Source: Ursus arctos (lineage: Eukaryota; Chordata; Mammalia; Carnivora; Ursidae). From it: a stretch of DNA of 64,000 bases. Positions 25,340 through 36,015 of the stretch are shown piece after piece (the stretch's first letter is position 1; the number at the start of each line of letters is the position of its first letter). Location of the stretch: contig NW_026622897.1 in the NCBI RefSeq assembly GCF_023065955.2, positions 3,291,001 to 3,355,000 on the forward strand. The letters run 5' to 3'. The notes under the pieces are model-generated. The model saw only the letters and a program-made list of their open reading frames with translations, made no database searches and was not told where the DNA came from. A program made the position numbers and the translations under genes.

Positions 25340-27236
25340 CTGTTAACAGAACTACCTGAAGTGGCACAGTGGTCATAGGAAGTGGTTGGGTTTGCAGCCC
25401 AGCAGGTGTCCAAAGTTCCAAACCCAGCAGAGAACTCCAGTGAGGTGGGGGATTTAGGATGTCATTGGACATCGGCACTCTTGATGAGAGTGGTTCTGGT
25501 GGCTGGGAAGTAGACGAGCCAAATGAAATGAGTTGGAAAACAGTGTAAGTGCAAAACCCCGTCAACAGAAGTGCCTGGGGAAGAGTGGGAGGGTAAGAAG
25601 TGGTAAGTGTAGAAGGTTCTGTGTTTTATAAAATGAAGGACAGCTGGGCTTGTTTATGGAAGTCCTGTAGAGCAGAGGAAAATTGCAGAGGCACGAGAAA
25701 TGGAAGGGCAGCAGATGGAGCACTGGCCTGTGCTCTTCTTCCCCGCACAGCGGTGGTCATGCAAAATCCAGCATATCACTTGGATTTATGTCCCACAACT
25801 TGAGAAACACTGAGCTAAAACTACATCGTTTGATTTACATGCGATAGAGGGCTATAAATCATCACAAATTACATGACAAATTGACTTGGCTTGGCATCTG
25901 GAATGGAACGGGGTGACTACCTGATGAAAAGGCAGATCTAATCAATTGACACCATGAGGTAAAAGATGAATGGATTATTACGACTGTTTATATTATGTGT
26001 TTATTTACATAATAACATGATCTAAGTGATCTTATTAGTGAAGCAAAATATAGAATATGGGCTTAAAATTATGATTGGATTATTTCATTGGAAGTCTTAT
26101 CCTGATTAGTGTTTGTATCCCAAAATACGTATCCATCTAATATCATCACATCTATTTAGTGACTAAGCATTACATTAAAATTCAGTTTGCTCCCCTCTTA
26201 TGTATGCATTTCTGAACACATTGATAGCTTATTTTACTTTCATTAATTTGTGTATGCATTTAGATAGCTTAAGAAGTTCCATTGTTTGAATAATTATCTG
26301 TATACTAAGCAACAATAGATGTCATAAGAAATAACCAAGTAAATTTTGATTTGAGTGTTTGCAAAGCCAGATTATAGTACTAAAGATGGAAATAATTATA
26401 TTTTAAATTTTGAATCTGTTGGATCAAATAAAATACTATCTAGGGTATCACATCGAGTAATAACATTGAATATTTGGCTGACAATCTATCCACGTACATA
26501 GGAAACCCAATAACTCTCATCTGCCAAACATATAATTCTAGATTAAATGGACCAAAAAAAAAAATTCAAATGAGTGCTACTAAAACTGGACATTTGCAAA
26601 GGGAAGCTAAAATGTGAGTGACAAAATACAGCCAAAAGCAGTTATTAGTCTAAAACTTACTATAGTTTCCAAATAAACTTATTAGAAGGAGAATGACAAA
26701 TGGCTGTGAAAAAGAGCAGGTTAGATAGATATTTATGATGTCACAAATGAATGAAAGCAGACAGAGATGATTAAATATCAGAAGATACTGTTTGTTGAGG
26801 AGCAAATGGAATAAATGAAGTTAAGTACTATAGCAAGCACCAGAGTAGTGGAAAGTCATAATGATTACATTGAAAACAACACAGTAAGAAAGAAAAAACA
26901 ATCAAGGAACTTTGTACAGAGTATATTAATTGTTTTTGGCTTTTTTTTAGTAGTGTAATACTATTTGTACATAAAATTTGATGTCGGCAGCAGCTCAGTA
27001 TTTGAAATAGATGAAATCAGAAGTGCTATTGGGCTTTTTGGGGGAAAGGGGTGCCACCAATTCCTCTCTCATCAGAGGTTCTCCTGCAAAGCCAATGAAG
27101 TCCTCTTAGGGAACTCATGGGGTTCCTAGAAAAAGAGTTTGGAAACCAAAACTTAACAAAGGTATGGTTTTAAAATGCCATAGCAAAGAATTATATAAAT
27201 GTTCAATATATGCATGAGTATCTTAAAGTACATGAC
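25340..27236. other. Unassigned intronic sequence
   Basis: The end of a hAT MER5-like element may lie near 25775-25813 ('cccacaacttgagaaacactg'), but it is too short to call. The rest is AT-rich. Confidence 0.45.
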
Positions 27237-27252
27237 TTGCTTACATTTTCTT

Positions 27253-27442
27253 TTCTTTTTCTAAGATTTGTTTATTTTAAAGAGAGAGAGTGTGTGTGCT
27301 CACACTAGAGAGAGGGGCAAAGAGAGAAACCCCAGCAGGCTCCCTGCTGAGCCCCGAGCCTGATGAGGGGCTTGATCCCACGACCTGAGCCTTAAGCCAG
27401 AGTTGGACACCCACCCAGCTGTGCCACCCAGGTGCCCCCTGT
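27253..27442 (-). mobile_element. CAN-SINE (SINEC type)
   Basis: Antisense copy flanked by TTGCTTACAT(T/C)TTCTT at 27237-27252 and 27443-27458. It contains a short GT repeat. Confidence 0.93.
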
Positions 27443-28006
27443 TTGCTTACATCTTCTTGAACAGCCACTGAAATCTGTGTGTACTTTCAGCACCAAACTG
27501 AAAGCCAGTATCTTAGAGTTCTGAAGCTCTTCAACTTCTTCTTTCAATAAAGTAAAATAAAAAGTATTTGAACCAGATTATTTACTGATTAAAGATTGAG
27601 AGTGGGCCCTCAATTTGCATGAAAATCGAGAGAACAGGACAATATGAAAACTTTACAAGGGAGCCAGGGGACTCCTGGTTATACGCTAAATGTACAGCAC
27701 TTACATAGATATATCCAAAGGCTTGGTGTAACATTCACAAGGTTCACATCCGATCCAGCAACTTGATTTATCAGGAAATGTTTCTTAAGTTATAGAAATG
27801 AATTGGATTGAAACCCCAGATACCCAAATGTTACATCATGATGATTCTTATACCTTGCAAGAAAATTTCAGCCAGTCACACTGTCAGAATAAGCTTTCCA
27901 GGTTGGTCAGTCTACTCAGGTGATAAAATTGTAGTTCCTGGGCGAGCACAGACTTAGAATTGGATGTTCTTCCTTCATGGAATTTCTTTATAAAATCTAC
28001 CACTTA

Positions 28007-28182
28007 TGGGGCTCCTGGGTGGCTCAGTCAGTTGAGCGTCTGCCTTTGGTTCAGGTCATGATCTCAGGGCCCTGGGATCAAGCCCCTCATTGGGCTCCCT
28101 GCTTGTGCTCTCTCTCACTATCTCTCTGTCTCAAATAAATAAATAAAATCTAAAAAAAAAAACAAAAACAAAAAAACAAAAA
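28007..28182 (+). mobile_element. CAN-SINE (SINEC type)
   Basis: Sense copy with perfect flanks CTACCACTTA at 27997-28006 and 28183-28192, and an A-rich tail that has become (CAAAAA)n. Confidence 0.95.
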
Positions 28183-28214
28183 CTACCACTTACTAATTAT
28201 CTCCTGTATAGGAT

Positions 28215-28380
28215 CATAGTTTTATATACATTATTTTATTTAGTCCTTGGCATGTTATATATTTATAATTGAGACAAGTAAGATTAAATAACTTAGCCAA
28301 AGTCACCTAACAAGTAAAGGCACTAGGATTTGAACTGGTTTGCTAAGTTTATAGTCTTTCCCCTATGTTTTAAAGTCTAG
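28215..28380 (-). mobile_element. MIR SINE
   Basis: Antisense core 'ataacttagccaaagtcacc', 'taacaagtaaaggcactagg', 'atttgaactgg'. It lies next to the SINE at 28007. Confidence 0.78.
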
Positions 28381-29424
28381 TTTATCCTAGTCTTGTCCAT
28401 TTGAATATAGATGCTGGTCCCTTAGTTAGGTGTTACTTTTTCCAGAACATATACAGTATCTCTTAGAGCATATTGTCTACAGAAGACCAATAACATCCAT
28501 TTTCTGTTAATTGGTACCTTCTGCTATAATTACATTGCTCAGACTCTATCCCCAATTCCACAGGCATAATAAACAAGAACAGAAAAAACACTGCCAGGTT
28601 TTATTAATTTATCTTATTTAATTATGCCTCATAATTTCCTAAAACCCGGATATTGTAGAATATGGATATAAATGTTATTAGGATAATTAATTTTTTTTCC
28701 AAGATCCTATTACTACTTCAACAAAGCAAAATCTAATTTCTTTGTATCACAATGAACTACTCCTAAGATAAATACCTCTAGATTATCCAGTATTCTAGGC
28801 TTCTTAATAAATTTAGCAATTAAAAGTAGTAACCAAAATCAGAAAACATCAACATTTTAGAGAACTAAAGACTTCTTAAACTAGCTATATAAGCCAAGGA
28901 GAAATGGGACCTTTCACCGCATCTATTAGACTATAAGAATTTGTAATTCAAACATCCATGCTTTCCTTCATAAACAGAAAAAGTATTTTTTAATGCAAGT
29001 TTGTATCCTCTAAAAGATAAATTAGAAAAAGTCACCCAAATTTGGACTAGGATTCAGTCATGCCAAAGAAGGGATCAAAATGAAGCTAGACAAGAACCTT
29101 GAAAAGAGGTTGTTTTTTTGTTTTTATTTTTTCTTTTTATGTATTTGCAACAAGAAAGACGGGGAGGCTGTGCACCTGTTCACTGCAGGTCCTCTTACTG
29201 CAAGAGGACTTGGTTCTACTGGGTTTTGAAATGGCTTTGTCTTCGCTTTACCTAGAATCTGCACAGTTCGTCACAATTCCAAGCATCGAGGGCACCACAG
29301 TAGTGATTTTCCAGACAGCTTGTTTTCAAAACATGGTTCAAGAAAACTCTAAGGTGGGGGGGGGGGGGGGGGGAGTAACTGCCACTGCAAAAAACAAACA
29401 AAAAAGCCACAAAGTAACGAATTT
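28381..29424. other. Unassigned intronic sequence upstream of the L1 5' end
   Basis: AT-rich to 29100, then a non-repetitive segment (29150-29350) ending in the G-run. No family recognised. Confidence 0.5.
29356..29373 (+). repeat. Uninterrupted run of 18 G
   Basis: A pure G homopolymer about 50 bases outside the 3' breakpoint of the L1 fragment. It can form G-quadruplex structures and will be unstable and error-prone in sequencing. Confidence 0.9.
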
Positions 29425-30018
29425 AGGTAGATTATTTATCTCCGTTTTATTTTAGTTCTTTTTATGGGGTTTTGTCTTGTTCTTCTGTTTGGAGCATATT
29501 CCTCTGTCTTCTCATTTTGCTCGACTTACTGTGTTTCAGTGAGTTAGGCGAACAGCTACCGTTCCTGAAGTTGAAGGAATGACCCCATGGATGGTCATCC
29601 CCGGTGTAGATCCTGTGTGCCTGGTGGCTGCGGTGGGCAGGGGGTCCCCGGAGGGATGGCTGAAGGTGAAGTGGGCACGGGCTGCAGCGGTCCCCCGCCT
29701 CCCTGCACTGAGAGTGCCCCGGGAGGACGGCAGAAGCCGAAGCTGGTGAAGCGGGGTGTCCCCGGGAGCTTGGTGCAGGGCGTGCCCTGGCTGGCAGGTG
29801 GAGCTGAAGCCTGCACGTCTCGAGCTGGAGTGCTGGGCGCCTGTTTCATCATACCCCGCTGGCTGGGGTGCCCCGCGGTGCGCCATGCTGGGCCCACCTT
29901 GGGGGGACGCCTGAAAATGGTGTGGGCTCGGGGCCGGGGCGCACTGAGGCGGCAGGCCAACTCGGCTGCCCAGACCCTGCTCCGTGGGATCAAGGTGGAG
30001 GGGCACAGAGAGCTTGGG

Positions 30019-30390
30019 CTCGCCAGCCCCTTGGACTCAAGAGTTCTTCCAGCAGCTTCCCCGCTGCTCAGTGGAGCTCTAAGGCTGGATCGTTTGTATT
30101 CTAGTTGCTCTTTTAAACTGCGGGTTTTTTTTTTCCTGTGCCCGAGGGCATCTGGGGCTAGAGCCAGGGCTCGCGGAGGCAGCAGGCCGGCTGTGGCGCC
30201 CGGAACCCTGTTCCCGTCAGCACCAGGCGCTCGCAAGGTGGAGGCCAGTGTAAACAGTGGCGCTCGCCAGCCTCTGCAGCTGGAGCGGTGCCAGCAGCTG
30301 CCCCGCCGCTTGGCAGGGTTCTAGGGCTGAGGCCTGTCTGTTCTGCTTGCTCCTTTACAGCCGGGCTTTCTCCCGCGCCCCAGGGCAGGC
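30019..30390. repeat. Two diverged tandem units (period about 243 bases) in the L1 5'UTR
   Basis: Both units start GCTCGCCAGCC (30019 and 30262). They then share CCAGCAGCT(T/G)CCCCGC, a TTCTAG or TCTAAGGCT segment, TTGCTC, TTTA, CGGG, a T-rich stretch and a GGGCA end. Tandem GC-rich units are usual in mammalian L1 5'UTRs. Confidence 0.6.
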
Positions 30391-30463
30391 GGATCTAATC
30401 CGGGTGCCTCCGTCCTAGCACAGCGGACGCTTCCCTGTGTCAGCGCCTCCGGTTGTCCCGGGG

Positions 30464-30520
30464 GAGCGGCTCCGCGGGCCCTCGGTTCTCGTAAGAGCGG
30501 CTCCATGGGCCCTCAGTTCT
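30464..30520. repeat. 31-base-period direct repeat in the L1 5'UTR
   Basis: GAGCGGCTCC(GC/AT)GGGCCCTC(G/A)GTTCT occurs at 30464-30489 and 30495-30520 with three mismatches. Confidence 0.8.
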
Positions 30521-30578
30521 ATGGGAGAAGCTGCTCCCCGGGTCGGCGTAGACTCCGCTGGAGCGGCGAGCGCGGCCT

Positions 30579-30608
30579 CTTCCGGCGGCGCCATCTTGCA
30601 CCGGAAGC
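30579..30608. promoter_or_regulatory. ETS-YY1-ETS motif cluster at the L1 5' edge
   Basis: Seen directly: an ETS core CTTCCGG at 30579-30585, a YY1-type GCGCCATCTTG ending at 30598, and a second inverted ETS core CCGGAAGC at 30601-30608. Such clusters are known from CpG-island promoters with diffuse or bidirectional initiation, and L1 promoters use YY1 near +1. Activity is inferred. The cluster is about 260 bases upstream of the GRIA4 exon. Confidence 0.55.
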
Positions 30609-30820
30609 CAAATTGGTTCCTTGAGAAAGGAAGCCTGTGGCTCCTCGTTGTCTCGCCCAGTGTGGGGCCCTGGGTGCACACGCACGGATGCGTTAATTGA
30701 GCACACAATTAATTATACGCTTCACTCTTACTCTTTCCTTACATTACATTCCTTGAGGTTTCTGTGAGTCATACTTATTTTTTGGTTCATAGACTGTTGA
30801 TGTGGAAGTCCACAGTTTGA

Positions 30821-31234
<414 letters not shown>

Positions 31235-31547
31235 TGAATTATTAGTAATTTTATCTTGACTCTGGGCGAAAAATTGTAATTAAAAAAGCTTCAAATGTAC
31301 GAGGTTATTCATGAGCAAACCGTGCTCTGTTACTTAGCCAAAATCAAATAATTCTATGAAAATTTCCACGATATTTCAGGTACAATCAGGAAATAAATAT
31401 GTCTTTTACCTCAAGTGCAGATGATTTAATGTCTTGGAATGTCTTTAGAAAGTAGCAGGTTGATTTTTATGTCTACATCTATATATCTCTAATTTTATTT
31501 AAAAAAAGAAAAAGAAAAGGCAGGTTGAACCATAGAATTGAGAATTC

Positions 31548-31612
31548 TTTTAGTTTAAATTCAATTAGACAACATATAGTACATCATTAATTTCAAATGT
31601 AGTGTTTGAAAT
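31548..31612 (-). mobile_element. LINE-1 3'UTR terminal scrap
   Basis: About 65 bases: 'ttcaattagacaacatatag' then 'cattaatttcaaatgtagtg', the outermost part of the antisense L1 3' end. Confidence 0.6.
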
Positions 31613-32457
31613 GTAAAATGTTGAGTACTTGAAGCATGGTCTCAAGGCAGCACAGCTTTGGCGCTAAGGCTTTTGCTTGATGGCAGCCTTTCACTTTATC
31701 AGTCTGTGAAGATTAATAAGTGATATTATACATCTCATATATTGGAAAAACAAAATAAAGAATGTTAGATTATTGACAATCCATTCATTTGTGTACATGT
31801 TTGAGATACTTTGACTTTTCAGTGTGAGAATTAACTTAAGAAGTTCTATAATCTTTTTTTTTTTTTTTTTAGTTCTTTTTTTAAAGCTTAGTGATTAGAA
31901 TTGCAGCAACGCATTATATTCCAAAATAAACAGCAGGAAACCTCCTGTGGGGTTTTGTCTTCGATCTTTTTTCCTTAAAGACTTTGATTTCTGACTAAAA
32001 GTTGGAATAAAAGTTGAAACTGGCAACATTTTAAGAATATCCTTCAATGGAATTCTATCTGTAAGATGGGTAAGATAATAAATATAAAACAATAAACTAG
32101 CAAAATAAATCTTTTGAAGATATGATTACCTTCAAAAGTCCAAAGCATAATTTCCTATATTCAGAGATGGCATATATCATATAAGATGTCACACCAGTGG
32201 TGGTCCTAGTACATTGCTTATATTAGCATTCTTTCTGTAACACATTCAGAAAATTTAATATCATCACTGTATTTTTTGCATGGTTGCAGCATGCAGTAAT
32301 TCTCATTTAGAAATATGGAACCTACCCATATCTCATGATAACATTTTCCAATAGCTAATAATCCAAAACATTCTGGAGAATATATTTTACATAGAGAAAT
32401 GATCATTTTGTGCATTTCTAACTTTTGGAAAAATCCTTAAACAAGAGGACACTGAAT
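31613..32457. other. Unassigned intronic sequence
   Basis: AT-rich, with a T-run at 31855-31871. No gene or family recognised. Confidence 0.5.
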
Positions 32458-32470
32458 ATTGAATCATAAT

Positions 32471-33290
32471 ACAACTGAAAACAACAATGAGATACCATTA
32501 CGTATCTATTAGAATGGTCAAAATCCAGATCACTGACAGCAGCAAATGATGACGAGGATGTGGAGCAACAGGAGCTCTCATTCGTTGTTGGCGGAATGCA
32601 AAATGGTGCAGCCGCTTTGGAAGACAATTTGGCAGTTCCTTATAAAACTACACTCTCATCCTGTGATCCAGCAGTCACACTCCTTGGTATTTTACTCCCC
32701 GGAGTTGAAAACTTATGTCCACACAAAAAACCCGCACATAGATGTGTAGAGCACCTTTATTCATAATTGCCAAAACTAGAAAGCAAACAAAATGCCCTTC
32801 AGTAGGTGAATGGATAAACTGTGGGTCATCCAAACAGTAGAATATTGTTTGGAGCTAAAAGGAAATGAGCTATCAATGCATAAAAAACATGGAGGGACCT
32901 TAAATACATATTCCTACTAGGTGAAAGAAGCCGATCTGAAAAGGCTACATGCAGTATGATTCCAACTATATGACATTCTGTAAAAGGCAAAACTATGGAG
33001 ATAGTAAAAAGATTAGTATTTGCCAGAGGTTAAGGGAAAGGAGGGATGAATAGATGAAGCACAGAAGATTTTCAGGCAGTGAAACTGTTCACTATGATAC
33101 TGTAATGGTAGATACATCATTATACATTTGCTCAAACACATGGTATGTCCAAAACCAAGGATGAAGCCTAGTATAAACCATGGACTATAGGTGATAATTA
33201 TGTGCCAGTGTAGGTTTATCAGTTGTAAAACATGAATGTCAAATGCGAAAAAAATTACACTTCAATAAAATTAACTTAATGTGTTGAAAA
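32471..33290 (+). mobile_element. LINE-1, 5'-truncated insertion: end of ORF2 plus 3'UTR, with target-site duplication
   Basis: The sense strand carries the decayed ORF2 C-terminal region ('gatgtggagcaacaggagct', 'caaaatggtgcagccgcttt', 'ggaatattgtttggagctaa'-type phrases), then an L1 3'UTR ending in an A-rich tail with AATAAAA. The 13-base ATTGAATCATAAT flanks it exactly at 32458-32470 and 33291-33303. That is the mark of target-primed reverse transcription and fixes the boundaries. Confidence 0.9.
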
Positions 33291-33837
33291 ATTGAATCAT
33301 AATGTCAAGAAATATGTACTGGAATCTAGATGAGATAGTTCTTAACGACACAGCCCAGTTCACCACTTTGGGCAGAAGATCCTTATTTCATGACATCTTG
33401 ATCTCACAGAAATATTGGTAGGATCTATACCTTACTTTTTGCCTCTGTGCTTGAGTAAGTCAGTCTCTGGCAAGGAGAAGGTTACAGGCATTTATGTGTT
33501 GGCTTTCCCACCAAACAGGGATTAAATTGGTGCTTTGCTTTTGTACTCGTTGGTAATTTCCAGGATCCTCACTCTTGCATGGCATATCAGGGGCTCCAAC
33601 CCTGAGCCACCTCCCATCACCTCTTTCCAGGAATCTGTCTAGTATAAACACACATACTTCGTTATTTAAAGTATCTTTTTCTTGGCTAAACTTCTGCCTC
33701 CAAAGGCTTAAACCCTTCATGGTACAAGCACTGTTTCTTCTAATATGGCATCTTGTCATCTTTAACTTACTTACTGGCTTGTTGCACAAAGCCTGCTTTT
33801 TCCTTGTTGTCTCCCTGGAATGTAATTGTCCTGTTTT

Positions 33838-34054
33838 GTTGTGTTGTGTTTTAAAATATTTTTTAAGGATTTTATTTATTTATTTAGAGAGCACTCAAGA
33901 GGGGGAGGGGCAGAGGGAGAGAGAGAGAATCTCAAGCAGACTCCCTGCTGAGTGCAGACCTTGCTGCAGGCCTCAATCCCATGACTCTGAGGTCATGACC
34001 TGAGCCAAAATGAAGAGTTGGATGCTTAACCAGCTGAACCACCCAGGTGCCCCG
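33838..34054 (-). mobile_element. CAN-SINE (SINEC type)
   Basis: Antisense copy with flanks TGTAA(T/C)TGTCC.GTTT at about 33821-33836 and 34055-34070. It is the nearest SINE downstream of the GRIA4 exon. Confidence 0.92.
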
Positions 34055-34246
34055 TGTAACTGTCCAGTTTTTAACCAGTTGATGTCAGTGACTCTTGAAT
34101 TTCTTAGTTCTCTCCAGTAGTTACTGCAGGATCAACAGCTAGTCCTTTGTATGGCCTTCTATTATAGTAACCCAAGCCATCTTCAAAACAGACACTTCTA
34201 TACCAAGTGGTAATTGCATGAATGAAAAAATAACATATCAGGAAGA

Positions 34247-34450
34247 TGGCTATTTATTTATTTATTTGACTGAAGTGTATTTGATGTACAATGTTATATT
34301 AATTTCAGGTGTACGACACATAGTGATTCAGCAGTTCTGTGCATTCCTCAGTGCTCGCCATGATAAGTGTTGTCACCATCTGTCACCATACCATGTTATT
34401 ACAGTGTTGACTCTCCTTTCTATGCGGTATTTTTCATCAGTGTGACTGGC
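34247..34450 (-). mobile_element. LINE-1 3'UTR terminal fragment
   Basis: The 'atttatttatttgactgaag' start is followed by 'tgtacaatgttatattaatt', 'caggtgtacgacacatagtg' and a degraded 'gtcaccatctgtcaccatac' segment. Same class as the copies at 898 and 4045, in antisense. Confidence 0.8.
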
Positions 34451-34921
34451 TTATTTTAGATATGGAAGTGTGTGGCCTTTTCTGAATGTTGAGATGGTTC
34501 ACCCTACCATGGCATGACACTGCTTCCTGATATTCTGGGTCTTAATTAAGTACTCACAAAAGACAGTAATAACTTTTTCTCCCTTTGAAACTGTTGTGCT
34601 TATTTTATAATTTTAGAATCACAAGACCAATTTATTTCCTCTAAGATACTGGGCTTAGGATTATGTGTCACTGTCACCAACTTTGGCATGAACCTCAGCT
34701 GTGAACATGATTACTTTCTGTCATAAACATAGTTGGCTAAGTCATCCGTATTTTCACATCATGCAGAAAAAAAGAGAATATATCAACATTAAAGCATTAA
34801 AGACAAGAATTTTTTTTTAATGTACAAAACCAAATGTAAAGAAATAAGATGGTTTAGTCCATTTTGGTACTTTTCTCTGATCTTCTGTTATCATAAACTG
34901 TTTATTTAAAAATTTTTCATG

Positions 34922-35092
34922 TTAAAGCATCTGCCTTTGGCTCAGGATGTGATCCCAGGGTGCTGGGATCAAGCCCCACACCAGGCTCCCTGCTCCGCTG
35001 GGAGCCTGCTTCTTCCTCTCCCACTCCCCCTGCTTGTGTTCCCTCTCTCATTGGCTGTCTCTCTCTCTGTCAAATAAATAAATAAAATCTTA
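34922..35092 (+). mobile_element. CAN-SINE, slightly 5'-truncated
   Basis: Starts inside the head at 'taaagcatctgcc'. It has the CT part and AAATAAATAAATAAAATCTT tail. Flanking AAAATTTTTCATGT-like sequence suggests a target duplication. Confidence 0.92.
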
Positions 35093-35192
35093 AAATTTTT
35101 GTTTTCATGTTGTAAGTAACTGCCTTAATATGACCCTGAATTTCTCCACAAACTTGAGTAGAATATGGCTTTCTGATGCATCAGAAATTCTT

Positions 35193-35410
35193 TTTTTTTA
35201 ATTTTTATTTATTTATTTTTTTAAAGATTTTATTTATTTGTTTGACAGAGAGAGAGACAGGCAGCGAGAGAGGGAACACAAGCAGGGGGAGTGGGAGAGG
35301 AAGAAGCAGGCCCATAGCGGAGGAGCTTGATGTGCGGCTCGATCCCAGGACTCTGGGATCACGCCCTGAGTCGAAGGCAGACGCTTAACAACTGAGCCAC
35401 CCAGGCGCCC
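35193..35410 (-). mobile_element. CAN-SINE, younger subtype
   Basis: Antisense copy of the 'gacagagagagagacaggcagcgagag' class ending 'ccacccaggcgcccc'. Perfect flanks CAGAAATTCTT at 35182-35192 and 35411-35421. Confidence 0.95.
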
Positions 35411-35899
35411 CAGAAATTCTTATTTTGGAATATGTTATTTCATTGATCCACTCAATACTCCTGAAATCTTAATCCTTGTAGTGATAATAATGATCTCATA
35501 AAATGCAAGGGCTTCACTCTGTCATAACTTAGAGTAGTGTTTTCATGTTGAATCATGGTCAGTAAACGGAATGATGCTTTCTTTCCTCTATAAGACCTGT
35601 GTTCAAGTTCTGTTTTGCTCTTGAGGAGCTGCATGAACCTACCAGTATTTTTGTCCACATCTCTTAGGGAGACAGAAATACAGACAGAGAAGGTGGGAAG
35701 TTATAGTGCATTGTCTTGAAGGCCCATTCACCCTTCTGTAAGGTTTCTTTATATTTTATATTGTAAACCGTCTATTCCTAACCTGGAAACAGTGGGCAGA
35801 AAAAGAAAGATAGGAGGTGGCATCAGCAGTCTCTTTACCAGGTGACTCCCTGCTCCTTTTCATTTGACTGCCTCTCAAAGAAGAAAACAAACGTGTTCA

Positions 35900-36015
35900 T
35901 TCATTTATTCATTTAATCTATCCATTTGTCATTCAATAAAAATTTACTGTTCAGTTTGTCTGTATCAGGCACTTTGATAGGTATTAAGAAGGCAGTGATG
36001 AGTAGGACAGTACCG
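35900..36015 (-). mobile_element. LINE-2 3' end
   Basis: 'ttcattcatttattcattta' with 'tatcaggcactttgataggt' and 'aaggcagtgatgagtaggac'. Confidence 0.6.

Larger units (their letters stand above)
29425..30620 (-). mobile_element. LINE-1 5' end: CpG-rich 5'UTR plus start of ORF1, truncated at the 3' side
   Basis: On the - strand, an ATG at 29515-29513 opens a frame starting MRRQRNMLQTEEQDK, which resembles the start of carnivore L1 ORF1. It hits a stop after 17 codons, then carries on recognisably (TEI.NLP) to about 29425, where L1 similarity ends abruptly. No ORF2, L1 3'UTR or poly-A is attached. Upstream of the ATG (29516 to about 30620) is very GC- and CpG-rich 5'UTR with internal repeats. 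Its outer edge has a YY1-type motif (CAAGATGGCGCC on the - strand), which is where L1 promoters keep one. The outer limit could be anywhere from 30605 to 30690. The L1 identification rests on the ORF1 start plus promoter layout; the 5'UTR itself was not matched to a named subfamily. Confidence 0.75.

Noticed and set aside
25650..25815. MER5-like DNA transposon
   Set aside because: Only the last 20 or so bases look right; too little to annotate.
29587..30324. 245-codon + strand open frame, and 213- and 156-codon - strand frames over the same bases
   Set aside because: All lie in GC-rich L1 5'UTR where stop codons are rare. Three overlapping frames are open at once and none resembles a known protein.
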